Numbered from the stretch's first letter, positions 22,180-33,130 are shown. The stretch is 64,000 nucleotides of DNA from Locusta migratoria (GCA_026315105.1 CM048750.1:168048549-168112548), one strand, 5' to 3'. Made by a program: numbers and translations. Notes: generated by a model not told the origin, from the letters alone.

Positions 22180-23345
22180 CGACGCCCATGTATACGTCTT
22201 TGTACATACTCCGCAATCCATCCAAAGGCGAGTAATATCACTACTAGTTACTTGCTTTCATGTTCCACTCCCATATACAACGAGGGAAAAACGAATACTT
22301 GTATTCATCCGTACGAGCCTTAATCTCTCTGAAATTATACTTGATTGATAAATGTATGTAGGCGGTAGTAGAATCGTTCTGCAAATTCCGATCCTCTAAA
22401 TTTCTTCAACAGTGTTTCTCGAAAAGAAAGTCACCTCCCCTCCAGCGACTCCCAGTTGAGTTCCCGAAGCATTTCGGTAATACTCGCGCACTGATCGAAA
22501 CTAACACTTACAAACCTCGCCGTCCGCCTCTGAAATGCCTCTATGTCATCCTTTAAACCGATCTGATGTGAATCCCAAACACTTGAGCAATATTCAAGAC
22601 GGGGTCGTACAAGCGTTTTATATGCGAAATCCATTACGGACGAATCACACCTTCCCGAAATTATGCCAATAAAGCGAAGTCGACCATATGCTTTCCCCAC
22701 GATCCTCCTTATATGCTCGTTGCATTTCATATCCCTGTGCAGCGTTACGCCTAGGTATTTAATGGACGCGACTCTATCAAGCAGCACACTGCTGTATTTT
22801 AACATTACAGGGTTGTTTCTTCTACTCATCTGTATCACCATACATTTTTTACTTTTACTACTGGATGCCATTCGTCACACCATCTAGAAATTTGGTCCAA
22901 GTCCTCCTGCATCCTACTACAGTCATTCAATTATGTCACCCTCCTGTACACCACAGTATCATCAGCAAACAGACGAATATTGCAACTCTGTCTGTCAGTT
23001 CAATTTATATAGATAGAAAATAATAGCGATCCTATCACACTTGCATGAGGCACCTCTGACCATAACCGTCTCTGATGAACACTCGCCGTCGAGGACAACG
23101 TACTGGATTCTATTACTTATCTTCCAGCCACTGACATATTTGGGTACCTATTCCATAAGCTCGCACCTTCGTTAGCAGTCTGTAGTGCGGTACCGTGTCA
23201 AACGCCTTTCGAAAGTCGAAAAATGTGAAATCTGCCTGTTGCCCTTCATCCACAGCATGCAAGATGTCACGAGAGAAAAGGGCAAGCTGAGTTTCACAAC
23301 ACCAATGCGTCCTAAAGCCATGCTGATGCTTTGAAAGAAGATTTA
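22180..23345 (-). pseudogene. CR1/L2-like LINE (family LB), 3' half
   Basis: Minus strand. The 3' UTR is at 22180-22430. The frame at 22431-22871 reads IKYLGVTLHRDMKCNEHIRR, TLVRPRLEYCSSVWDSHQ and AFQRRTARFV. The frame at 23113-23481 reads HWCCETQLALFSRDI and FDFRKAFDTVPHYRLL, the early RT palm motif. The FADD region at 22960-23000 is present but frame-broken. It differs from family LA in sequence and UTR. 5' end truncated at the composite repeat. Confidence 0.88.
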
Positions 23346-23347
23346 CC

Positions 23348-23779
23348 GACGGGCGAGTCCATTTGCTTCGAGGTGCAGTAGGTATGTCAACAACGTGTAC
23401 TATCAGCGACAATAGTACATTCCATTGTATCAACGAGACGAAGTACATCTCAGGGCACGTGCACATCTTGTGGTCAACCAAATGCTATGTGGGAAGCTAT
23501 GTTCGAAAGACAATATTGACAACAGGTCAATGCGGCATATGAGAAATGGGGTGCACGGAAAGCATGTACAAATAAATCAATGGGGAAAGATTGCAAATTG
23601 GTTTCAGGCCGGGATTCGAACTCAGGTATCCTGTTGAGTACGCAGGCGCTGACGAGTAAGTCATCTGGAACCGGTGATCACCACGGTTTCACGCGTGACT
23701 TTATAAGACTTCCAAATATTCAAATGTTTGTAAGCCTAAGGGACCAAACAGCTTAGCTCGTCGGTCACTAGACTCATGC
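23348..23779. repeat. Composite dispersed repeat, copy 2, left part
   Basis: Colinear with 14205-15240, without the solo LTR and the late SINE found there. Holds the family D SINE (minus, ~23435-23675) and the start of the old SINE (23707-23779), which continues at 26431. Confidence 0.82.
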
Positions 23780-24074
23780 GGATATGTGACAAATGCACCC
23801 AGTGACATTTGCACCCAACCTCAAATCTGCGACATTTGCACCCAGTCTGACCTGTTTACTACGTCACGACCTACCTGCAGCCCGTACCCTCGCTAATCCG
23901 CCACTGTGCCCGCGGTAATGCCACGCCGCCCAGTCCTCGCACACCGGAAACGCTCTCTCGACACAGTCTGCCTGCAGTCCCGAGGTACTTGTCCACCTCA
24001 GCGGATAACAGCTAACTGTCAGTACGTACGTTCGGTTCATGCAGCTTGTGTGTTTGTGAGCTTATAGGTTCGAT

Positions 24075-24870
24075 ATGGAGACATCAACGACCAACAAGAG
24101 TAAGTCATGTGGCCACTATGAAGGCTACTCTTACATCATAAAAATAACCGAAGCAGACAGAACAGTGATTTGATGCTATTCAAAACATAAAAGAAGCACT
24201 GTCCAGGAAACCTTAGTGCAAACGAGCATCAGTGTGGAGCACTTAGAAGTACAAAAGACTATTAGTCAGGCGAAGAAGAGATCACGAGAAGAACAGGCTT
24301 CGATTGCAGTTAGGTGACTTGCACAATCGTAGATATGATTTTGTGACTTAAATGCCCCAACACCAGGCAGCGAAAAGGACATCATACCGCCACCGGTCCA
24401 AAACTCACACAAATAAGAAAGAACCAGAAACGAAACTTGAAATTGATCTTTCGGAAGCGTTATTAACAATGAATGATGGTTCCAATTTTCTTTTAAGTGA
24501 CGACAACTTAGTCCAGGCAATATTATTTTTGCCGGGAAACTTTTGGAGTAGTTTTGATTTCTTCGATTCCGTGAGTTTTTTGGGGGTGCTGAATCCGAAG
24601 GCATTTCTCAACAAACTTTCGTGACGCAACTCTGAGCAATATGCAGTAATTCGAAAAAATAGCATTTTTCGGCGGTTTTTGCTTATCATTATAAAACTGT
24701 CAACTTTCACAAATGACCTCCAAGTCCAAAATTTAAGTTCATGAAATTTCCTACAGATTTCACTATTTGTGTGAATTCCTGCAAGTTCTATGTCGAATAG
24801 AATGCAGACTGGTTTCGACTGTTTCTCCCAGTTGTCTATGCACACCTTCTTTGGATCATACACCTTGCTC
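24075..24870 (+). pseudogene. FLYWCH/MULE-type transposase remnant
   Basis: From ATG at 24075 the frame reads GHYEGYSYIIKITEADRTV, then a stop where the FLYWCH Trp-x-Cys is expected, then a Cys. FLYWCH zinc fingers are the usual N-terminal DNA-binding module of animal MULE transposases. In another frame LEIDLSEALLTMNDGSNFLLSDD (24430-24510) resembles the linker after that finger. I do not see the catalytic DDE domain; it is probably deleted or replaced by the nested LINE. Several stops: inactive. Confidence 0.5.
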
Positions 24871-25212
24871 ATTCGCAGTTGATGTCATATATTCTGTGAA
24901 TAGCTCTGGTTTATTTATTTATTTATTTATTTTTTGTATCATAACCACACATTCGAAAATTGTCACTTATTCGGAAATAAACACCCAAATATGTGTTTCT
25001 TCCTTAGTTTTCTAATCATAACATGCAATACTGTACAACATCCTTTTAATATACAATAAAAAGGCTTAGAGTCAGGATTTCGACTTTTATCTCTGATACT
25101 TCGGCGATATATCAGCGGTATATCGCTGTTCAAACCATCAATGTTTTTGGGCAAAGCATCTCTGTTTTCAGAACATCGATGTCTCGTTTGCATCCGTAGT
25201 CATGAGATTGCT

Positions 25213-26230
25213 TTGATGCGACCTGTCACCAACTTAGCCAACCGTTTCATTTCAGAATAGCATTGCAACCTACATCCTCAATTATTTGCTTGATATATTC
25301 CAGTCTGTTTTTCTCCTAGTGATGTAAAATGCCTCGACATTTGCAAGGTGGGGCAAATGCCCAGAATAAATGCCTGGGCAAATGCCAAAAATTCATGAAT
25401 ACCCAGGCATTTATGGATGTAAAAGGTAAACTTACAAGCAGTACGTACAATAAATAAATAAATTACGAGATATTTTGTACCACTCTCTAACTACATCTTA
25501 AATGCTTCGATTCTCTTCTGTTCTCATTTCCCAGCAGTCCAAGTATAGCAAACATACAATGTTGGGCTGCAAACGTATGCGCAGAGAAATTTCTGCCACA
25601 AGTCCAGGGCGATGTTTGACAACAGTAGATTTCTCTTTCCCATGTATGCCCTCTTTGCTTGTGTTAGTCTACTTTTTATGTCCCTCTTGCTTCTTCCGTC
25701 GTGAGTTAGTTTAATACAAATGTATCAGAATTCCTTGTCTTCGTGTACATTGTGAACACCAATTAGGTTGTTATTTTCTCGCTGCTTTTATTTCTGTTAC
25801 TTCTCATGACTTTCGTCTTTCTTTGGTTTACCTTCGGTGCTCATTACTCTTTTCATTCTATTCAACAGGCCCTGTAATTTTCCTTCACTTTTACAGACGA
25901 TAGCAATATCATCTGCAAATCTTATCATTGATATCCTTTTACCCAGAACTTTTATCAGAGCCTTGAACCTGTTCTTTATTTTCTACATTACGTCTTCATT
26001 GCGCAAGCTGATGGCGACAGTCCACTATCTTTTCTTACCCCTTTTTCAATCTGAGCATTTCGTTCTTGACTTTCGATGCTTATTGTATCCACTTGATTCT
26101 TACACAAACTGTGTATTACCCGCCTTTCCCTACAGCTTACTCCTATTTTTCTCAGAATTGCGAACATCATGCAGACCCGACAATATCGAAGGCTTTTTCC
26201 AGGTCACATATCTTATGAATATGTCTCGCT
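25213..26230 (-). pseudogene. RTE-type LINE fragment nested in the MULE
   Basis: The minus strand reads ADDIAIVCKSEGKLQGLLN near 25880-25940 (the catalytic ADD of RT) and, at 25988-26170, IEKGVRKDSGLSPSACAM, a changed form of the RGVRQGCPLSP-type motif. The 3' UTR-like text GCAACCTACATCCT near 25265 and 31990 is shared. Interrupted at ~25325-25425 by a palindrome-rich segment. Confidence 0.72.
25325..25425. repeat. GGCAAATGCC/GGCATTTAT palindrome cluster
   Basis: Within 100 bp the words GGCAAATGCCC, AAATGCCTGGGC, CAAATGCC and CCAGGCATTTATGG recur in both orientations, flanked by GATGTAAAA on each side. It resembles a short non-autonomous insertion in the LINE UTR. Class unknown. Confidence 0.45.
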
Positions 26231-26430
26231 TCCATTATACATTGCAGCAATGCTATCGCGGCCACGCATTGCCACAAAGTACGGCTCGTGCCAATGCGAC
26301 CTCACAGCCCTCGGCTCTTCTACCTGCCGAGGAGAGACCGGACCGAGAGATTAGCGGACCGCCCCTCGACCAGAACTGGGTGCTAATGTCACTGGGTGCT
26401 TTTGTCACTGGGTGTTTTTGTCAGGACACC

Positions 26431-26829
26431 GACTCATGCTAGGGACATCATACTCACCCGTGCCCGTGGGAGGATTCAAACCTCCAGCTGAAACGGCCAC
26501 GCGATCAGTAACATGATGCCCCATAAGGCATGGCGAATCCCGAGTGGCAGACACACCATCAATCATATCATAATTTTCTACTTCTTCATACACTACCGCC
26601 TTCGCGTATGTATGTACACGTATCACTTGTGTAACCCGTGTGTGAATTAAAGTCCGGCACAAATTTTCATATGTTGCCGGTGAGTTTTATTTCGAAGCTC
26701 AATTGCAGCTGATTGTCGGAATTTATTTCTCATAATATATCACAGTTATAACATCTGAATTTTGAAAGTGGGAACTTACTAATTTTAAACCATAAATAAC
26801 ATCATTTGTGACGTATGTCCGACTTGTTA
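26431..26829. repeat. Composite dispersed repeat, copy 2, right part
   Basis: Rest of the old SINE (26431-26545) and the distal block (CTACCGCCTTCGCGTA; CACAAATTTTCATATG), colinear with 15262-15660. It ends at GACTTGTTA, where a Tc1 end begins. Confidence 0.82.
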
Positions 26830-27249
26830 CTGGCCATTAAAATTGCTACACGACGAAGACGACGTGCTACAGACGCGAAATTTAACCGACAGTTAGATAT
26901 GCTGTGATTTGGAAATGATTAACTTTTCAGAGCATTCACATAAGGATGGAGCCGGTGGCGACACCTACAACATGCTGACACGAGGAAAGTTACGAACCGA
27001 TTTCTCATACACAAACAGCAGTTGATCATCGTTGCCTGCTGAAACGATGTTGTGATGCCTCGTGTAAGGAGGAGAAATGCGTGCCATCACGTTTGCGACT
27101 GTGATAAAGGTCGGATTGTAACCTACCGCGATTGCGGTTTATCGTATCGCGACATTGCTGCTCGCGTTGGTCGCGATCCAATGACTATTAACAGAACATG
27201 GAATCGGTGGATTCATTAGGGCAATACGGAACGCCGTGCTGGATCCCAC
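26830..27249 (+). mobile_element. Tc1-like transposon, family 1, 5' fragment
   Basis: It begins with CTGGCCATTAAAATTGCTAC, the complement of the 3' end at 10660-10685, inserted at a TTA site. Includes 5' UTR and N-terminal coding: in one frame IAIAVYRIATLLLALVAI-like text is broken, with DCGLSYRDIAARVGRDPMT (helix-turn-helix) visible near 27130-27185. Truncated at 27249. Confidence 0.82.
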
Positions 27250-27254
27250 TCGGC

Positions 27255-27327
27255 GGAGTAACATGTCGCATACATAGGCGGTCATAAGAAATTGTTTAAT
27301 CATCTCAGAACAAGGAAAATGACTTTA
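27255..27327. repeat. Dispersed repeat RZ, copy 1, left part
   Basis: GAGTAACATGTCGCATAC to AATGACTTTA matches 63798-63881. The match resumes at 28016 after the palindromic mariner. Confidence 0.78.
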
Positions 27328-28015
27328 TACGAGGCGCGTCCAAAAAGTAAGTTCCGTTTGGTTCTATAAAACGAACGGGTACAGATACAGAAAAAATATT
27401 GATTCTACAAAAATCTACAACTGTTAAACTACTTTTCTACATAGCTTCCGAAATTTTGTAGGCAATTTTCATATCATGGCACAAGGTTTTGTGTACCTTT
27501 TTCATAGAATGTTGCCGCCTGTGTATTCAACCAAGTGGTAACATGTTCTTTCAGCTCGTCATCATCGTTGAAGTGTTGTCTACCAAGGACAGATTTTAGG
27601 TGTAAGAAGAGGATTACTGTCAAAAGATTTTTTTTCACGATAATGCCTGACCAATGTTACCAAACAATTCTTACGGAAATTTCAATGGGACCTGTTAGAT
27701 CATCCTCCATGCAGCTCGGAACTCTCTCCTAGCGACTTTCATCTCTTCTTACACCTAAACTCTGTCCTTAGTGGTCAACACTTCAAAGTTGATAAAGAGC
27801 TGTTACCACATGGTTGAATACACAGGCGGAAACCTTCTCTGAACTATACATGCAAAAACTTGTGGCAGCTATGACAATTGCCTGCAAAATTTCGGCAGTT
27901 ATGTGGAAAAGTAGTTTAAGAGTTGTAGAATTTTTTGCAATAAAACTTTCTTCTGTATTTGTGTACAATTTCATTTTATTACCAAACGGAACTTACTTTC
28001 TGGACGCGCCTCGTA
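27328..28015. mobile_element. Palindromic mariner: two 3' halves joined head to head
   Basis: The outer 35 bp (ACGAGGCGCGTCCAAAAAGT and its complement) match with one difference, bounded by TA on both sides. The left arm (27328-27620) is the reverse complement of a mariner 3' end; the right arm (27625-28015) is a plus-strand mariner 3' part starting at FFHDNA (third catalytic Asp region) and continuing through DHPPCSSELSPSDFHLFLHL. The arms are similar over ~290 bp. No 5' terminus or N-terminal coding is present. Confidence 0.85.
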
Positions 28016-28140
28016 TTTACCTTCAGTTAAGACAATATGTGTAAATTCGATGTTATTATGCGGTTTTCTGGTTTTCTGCTTTCTTTAAATAAATCAGCTG
28101 GCATCCGAAGGACCTCAGTTTTATTCCGTAATTAGATGAG
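28016..28140. repeat. Dispersed repeat RZ, copy 1, right part
   Basis: CAGTTAAGACAAT, TGCGGTTTTCTGGTTTTCTG and GGCATCCGAAGGACCTCAG match 63888-64000. The copy at the window end is the empty site for the mariner. Confidence 0.78.
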
Positions 28141-29215
28141 TTGCCGCCAATAGGTTAATAATATCAGCCTCTTCAACAACTCCGACCTGGATGCTATCAT
28201 CTGCGTGGGACATCTATAGAAGACGTCAGGTTGTTGAACTTTTAGAGTTTCTACTCTTCACTCAGTGCAGTGGGGAGTTACTACAACCCTCGCGTACACT
28301 GTCATTGCGGTACAAACGGAAACTGTTGTGCGTCATTCATGGCAACATGGAGGAGGAAAAAATATGATATAGAACCGATTAATATACCTCATGTAGACTT
28401 TTTCCTGTTGTAGCCTGCGCCAGACACCTGTTATATAGACGTCGTCGACAGCAGTGCCGTCCTCTAAGTACATCGCAATGTGTTCCCATAGCAATTTTCT
28501 CTGGCTCTTCAATGTATTTCCTTACGCAGTTATCCATGTGGGAACTCGGAAAGACATTTGTGAGACTAGAAAGCAATCCATGATTGTTCTGAAAGTGTTT
28601 TTTACGGTTCCCAGACAATTTCGCAAAGGATGTACACATTAAGTGTAACGTACTTGTGCCGTCGAAGTAAAGAGGAATCTGTAAGACAGTGCGGCAAACA
28701 TCTTGCGTGCCCGTGAAGTCACCAGCTTCGGCAAACTTCACAGCGTTACGTCACATACATTCTGCACCATGCCACCCCCTCCCCCAAATTCGATTACCGG
28801 TCCTAGACCCTGCGTCAGAGACGGGCTCCCTCCCTAACCCCCCCCTACCCCCCATATTTTACAGTCGTACGCTAAATTACCATTTCACGGTTATTTGGCC
28901 GAATTTAAAATGTAATTTAACCGGAAAATAAAGGATCTCGTTTTAGTAAGTATTCTATTAGTTCATACTATATCTGTAAATTGTTTAACTTAAAATGCTC
29001 AACACGAATACGTATTTATCACCCAACGATTAAATAAAAATAATGACAAAGAACAAAAATTACGCTATATGTTATTCATAGACACTGGCTACGTAGCAAG
29101 AGTACTTTAATAACATTATTGATGTGATATCTGTTCTTTTCGGATATGTCCGAATGAAATAATTTGTTGACATTAAGGCCACAAGTTTATGAATTCGAAA
29201 TATTTAAACATTTCT
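28141..29215. other. No gene seen
   Basis: A 120-aa minus-strand frame at 28379-28741 has no recognisable domain. A C-rich tract lies at 28769-28855. Confidence 0.4.
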
Positions 29216-29217
29216 AC

Positions 29218-29393
29218 CGTTTCAGTCCCACCTGATGAGGATCCCACACTGGACAACAGTACTCCAGGAGAGGACGCACAAGTGTCCATGTAGGCAGTCT
29301 CTTTGGCGGAGCTGGTGCATCTTCGAAGCGTTCTGCCAATGAAACGTAACCTTTGGTTCACCTTCCCCACAATATTTTCTATGTGTCTACAAA
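29218..29393 (-). pseudogene. CR1/L2-like LINE (family LA), short internal fragment
   Basis: The minus strand reads VGKVNQRLRFIGRTLRR and GVLLSSVGSSSGG, matching the post-RT region of the copies at 17000-17150 and 19800-19960. Truncated at both ends. Confidence 0.8.
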
Positions 29394-29429
29394 CTTCTTC
29401 GTTGGGCCAGCAAGATCCCCAGACCTATG

Positions 29430-29930
29430 ATTACTGCGCACGTGTGGGATGACATTGGAAGAGGTCTCCGTCCCAGTACCTAGCCGCGCGGTCTGGAGCG
29501 AGGCATCTCAGTGTGCAAGGCCATTCCACCGCGGCAACAAGTAGAAAAAGATTGCCTTTCTGAGGGGCAATTATACGTCGCATGCTCCAGAGGCGAAAAA
29601 CCAACTGATATTTATTTTTGTGCAGAACAAGAACAAACAAAATACATCCACTGGTTGTGCAGTTAATGATTTTCTGAGAACACGCGTTTCTCGCTTTCCC
29701 TTCATTTCAGATAGTCACAGTAATTATAAGACAGGTATCGATATGATTGAAATATTTTTTGTGTACGTGTAAGTTGACAACAATTGTTTCATTTATTTTC
29801 CCACTCATTTTATATCTGACTCATCCACACCGAAATATGAGCGAGGTCAGCTAGTGCAAACAGATACCACAGACCAGGTAGTCGATTCGATCGTTTCCGG
29901 CCGCAGTGGTCGAGTGGTCTGCGGCCGGAC
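29430..29930. other. No gene; SINE head scraps
   Basis: SINE-like scraps CTAGCCGCGCGGTCTGGAG (29482-29500) and CCGGCCGCAGTGGTCGAG (29897-29914), otherwise unassigned. Confidence 0.4.
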
Positions 29931-29931
29931 C

Positions 29932-30725
29932 ATTCATATATGTATCAGTCTGAGAAGATGTTTGTTGTTCTCCAAACATAAGGTAATGTAAGGTAAGGTA
30001 ATATAAGAATTGAGAAAGTTAAACTTATTTACCTGTTTCACTCTTGTAGTTAGAAAGCTAACCCTCTTCCTTTCAATGAAAGTTATTGGCTATTAAAATC
30101 AAAGTCCAGCATCAACTAAGCTGAGTTTGATTAACAGATTCTTGATATTTGTGACATTTAATGGTAGTTATTGTTGTGCAATACTGCACAGATGAACAAG
30201 ATACTAAGTTTCTGCATTCAGTCAGTTAGCAAAATAAATTCTCGTAGTTGCATTATTAGAAAGTGATTTGTTTTTTTTTTTTTCTTTCAGGTTTCTCTCG
30301 CAGTCAAATTTAGAGTGTAGTCAGTGCGCCTTATGCAGACTACGTATTGTTCTTGCTTTGTTGAAAATATCCGTTGCGCTTTCAATCAGTTTAAACGCAC
30401 TGTTTCTAAATTAACTGCGCAGGTATTAATATTAGGGCCATAACAAGACAGAACTATAATGTTAATGAATAATGAATATATTCAACTAATCTTTAATCGC
30501 CGGCCGCGGTGGCCGAGGGGACTGAGGCGCTCCAGTCACGGTCTTCACGGCCACTACGGTCGGGGGTTCGAATGCCCCCTCGGGCATGGATACTTTTGCC
30601 GTCCTAGTTCGTAAGTAGTTCATAAGTAGTTTGTAAGTTCAGGGACTGATGACCCCGTAGTTAAGTCCCTTAAGCTTAACAAACATATGATTTGAATCTT
30701 TAATCAGCTTGATTGAAAAGTTAGT
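29932..30725 (+). repeat. Unknown repeat U1, copy 1 (SINE-interrupted)
   Basis: From ATATATGTATCAGTCTGAGA to ATGCTGCATTTAACATC this matches, in reverse complement, 53590-54230. It includes a polypyrimidine run followed by CAG at ~30270-30290. No coding frame. The SINE at 30499-30694 is absent from the other copy. Confidence 0.82.
30499..30694 (+). mobile_element. SINE A inside repeat U1
   Basis: Full-length. TSD AATCTTTAATC at 30488-30498 and 30695-30705. The paralogue near 53670-53690 shows the empty site. Confidence 0.95.
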
Positions 30726-30729
30726 TATC

Positions 30730-31126
30730 GTGAGTGTTAACTACCAGATGATGATAATTATTAATGCTGCATTTAACATCAGATCAGCTTAAAATGATTA
30801 GCTGTAAAGCAAACCACCTGTAGTTGGCTTTCAATTGACAAAACCCTGTAGCGACCCTGTTTTTCTAATTAATAGAACAGCCTCACCTTTATTCCACAAA
30901 CAACATACCAGTTTTAAGTTACCAAGTGAAAACCTGTCTCTGGACAGAACACAAGTGATAATATTGAGTACCGGTACTTGAAGGAAAACTATGACTGCGG
31001 ACTTGCGAAATAGAAGGGGCATATGCAGCCTACCATCATCATAACTACTTCATGCTCCCAGCGTCTTTGTTACGACAACCGTTAATTAAGAACGAGCTAC
31101 ACATGATGTGAGAAGCTAAATAAAGC
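30730..31126. other. No gene seen
   Basis: Short frames only. Confidence 0.45.
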
Positions 31127-31138
31127 CTCTGATAGTAC

Positions 31139-31320
31139 AAAAAAATGTTTGTTAAGCTTATGGGACTTAACTACTGGGTCATCAGTCCCTAAACTTACAA
31201 ACTACTTATGAACTAGGACGGCACAAATATCCATGCCCGAGGGGGGATTCGAACCCCCGACCGTAGTGGCCATGCAGACCGTGACTGGAGCGCCTCAGTC
31301 CCCTCGGCCACCGCGGCCGG
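31139..31320 (-). mobile_element. SINE A
   Basis: Near full-length minus-strand copy. TSD CTCTGATAGTAC (31127-31138) and CTCTGATACTAC (31321-31332), one mismatch. Confidence 0.94.
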
Positions 31321-31334
31321 CTCTGATACTACGA

Positions 31335-31885
31335 ATTATTAAAAGCTAAACTACTTCATTTACAGCGCTTTCCCGTTGTGTCGAGTGGTTACCTGTTTTT
31401 GTCAGGGTTAATGTGGCAGACGTTTTTCCTGGCGCAACTCTTTTGTCCCTCGCAAAGACACAACTGTCTGAGTAATAAACGACAGTTTTTCTAAGTATTT
31501 GCGTATAGTGTAATGGAGGAGGAATGTGGGAACTAGCCGGGTATTAACCTGCTTGGATGTGGGAAACCGTTTGGAAACCATTTCCAATATGTCCGACACA
31601 AGAACCTCCCTCCAGGTTGTTAATTCGCCTTTCCAACCCGGAAAGCGGTTCCTTAAACGGCTCGGCTAATCGGACAGCAAATATTAATAAAAAAAACCTC
31701 CGTTAGAAAAATCCGACCGGTCGCCGGGTTATCCTCAGCTCGAAGGCGTCCATTGAAGCGGTGGTTAGCGCAGCGCTCTCCTGGTGATAGTTTCGTAACC
31801 GGAGTTGCTATTAGTCGATTATGTAACTGAGTCAGCACCTCTTGTTTAGGAGATGAAGACTGATTATGCCAACAACGCCAAGCGA
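31335..31885. other. No gene seen
   Basis: No assignable frame or repeat. Confidence 0.45.
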
Positions 31886-31890
31886 ACATT

Positions 31891-32268
31891 TTATAGTAGT
31901 TGTTGTTATGGTCTTCAGTCCGCAGACTGGTCTGATGCAGTTCTTCACGCTACTCTGTCCTGAGCAAGCCTCTTTATCTGAGAATAAGAACGGCAGCCTA
32001 CATCCTTTTGAATCTGATTACTGTATTCGTCCCTCGGTCTCCCTCTACGATTTTTACCCCACACAGTTCCTTCTAATGCTGTCGAATCCTTGATGTTTCA
32101 GAATCTGTCCCACGAACCTATCTTATCTCTTAGTCAGGATACGCCAGAAACTCCTTTTCTCCTCAATCCTCCAATTTTCCAGTTTGATAGAAGTTCAACT
32201 GCTTCGAAAAATATTACGCACGCTCTTCCACCCTTGTTTTTAAGGCCTTCATGTTTCAGTTTGTCACA
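31891..32268 (-). mobile_element. RTE-type LINE 3' fragment
   Basis: Minus-strand distal ORF/UTR. On the plus strand it shows TAGTTGTTGTTATGGTCTTC, GCAGCCTACATCCTTTTGAA and CCTCGGTCTCCCTCTACGAT. The 3' terminus is at the low-coordinate end. An A run (32269-32296) abuts its 5' breakpoint. Confidence 0.72.
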
Positions 32269-32296
32269 GTAAAAAAAAAAAAAAAAAAAAAAAAAA
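32269..32296. repeat. poly(A) tract
   Basis: About 27 A residues. On the plus strand it could be the tail of a separate insertion; not assigned. Confidence 0.95.
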
Positions 32297-32677
32297 CCTC
32301 GCAGGATGCAGACAGATCTATTTTTTACTGCAGTTAGGGGATGCCCAGATTAATATGCTGTGTAAAATTAAAGAAAAAAGGGGACAAAAACCTAGCGTGA
32401 TGCGTATAGAACGATGTTTAATAAGCTCACAGACACGAACTTTAACATCTACACATGAAACACCACTCGCGGATACATAAACTGCACTTCAGCCCTTATA
32501 AAAATCTAACTCGGCTCGTTTTTAAATATTTTAAACTTTTTCCCACAGCTGTAGTAATTGTTTAACACAAAACGCGTAGATAAATAAATAAATGTATTCT
32601 AATAAATATTACCTCTGACACATTTACAATATAATCAGCGACTAATAATAAATAAATAGAAACACATCTATGACAAA

Positions 32678-33050
32678 ATGAAGAAATACATGACGCAATT
32701 TGTCAAAGCCGGGTGGTATCGGACAGTCAAGGTGAACCAAAAAGTGAGGCTGTGTTCGCTTCACTTTGAAGCAAACCAGTTTATGAATACATCTGAAACG
32801 AAGTACCAGCATTATTTGATGTGCCGAATAAGCCGCCACAGTTATCTGCGAAGAGGAAACTGTCACAAAGATGTGATATTCCTCCAAAAATAATTAAACC
32901 GCCCTACAGCACAGAAGCAACCAGTTACTTAGCCCTCCTCACATCAGAGATGTTAATAAGACTCAATTAATACAATGAAAGAATCCCTGAGACGGATTTA
33001 CGTCTCAAATATGTCAAAGACATTATTGATAGATGTGAAGCATTGAATTA
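32678..33050 (+). pseudogene. THAP-domain fragment
   Basis: The frame from 32678 reads WYRTVKVNQKVRLCSLHFEANQF, the second half of a THAP zinc finger (Cys-x2-His-Phe part of the C2CH module). After a frame change it reads LFDVPNKPPQLSAKRKLSQR and then LRLKYVKDIIDRCEALN, ending in a stop at ~33050. THAP domains bind DNA and occur in P-element transposases and in host regulators. The first zinc-binding Cys pair is missing, so this is a partial exon or a transposon scrap. Confidence 0.55.
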
Positions 33051-33058
33051 AAATTTGT

Positions 33059-33130
33059 GCTGTGGCCGGGAATCGAACCCGGACCTCCATGCTTACTAGG
33101 CAGACGTCTTAACCGTTAGACTACCACACC
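33059..33130 (-). repeat. tRNA-Thr(AGT)-like sequence, left copy
   Basis: On the minus strand this 72-nt stretch folds as a tRNA. The D arm is GTCT/AGAC, the anticodon loop is CTAGTAA (AGT), and the T arm is CCGGG-TTCGATT-CCCGG. The 7-bp acceptor stem has one mismatch, and the anticodon stem has a C-T mismatch. It is continuous with the end of the THAP frame. More likely tRNA-derived repeat or pseudogene than a working tRNA. Confidence 0.7.

Larger units (their letters stand above)
23780..26430 (+). mobile_element. MULE-like DNA transposon (2.65 kb), decayed
   Basis: It splits an old SINE and is flanked by the perfect 9-bp TSD GACTCATGC (23771-23779 and 26431-26439), the size typical of Mutator-like elements. 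The ~38-bp TIRs start with GG and match at about 29 of 38 positions; each holds repeats of the word TGACA..TGCACCCA. The interior has a broken FLYWCH-like zinc-finger frame and a nested RTE LINE. The MULE assignment combines the TSD length and the FLYWCH remnant. Confidence 0.8.

Noticed and set aside
25837..26442. 201-aa plus-strand frame as a membrane protein
   Set aside because: It is the complement of the minus-strand RTE reverse transcriptase and then enters the MULE TIR.
33059..33130. A working tRNA-Thr gene
   Set aside because: Mismatches in the acceptor and anticodon stems, and a truncated inverted partner, favour a tRNA-derived repeat. A covariance-model score would decide.
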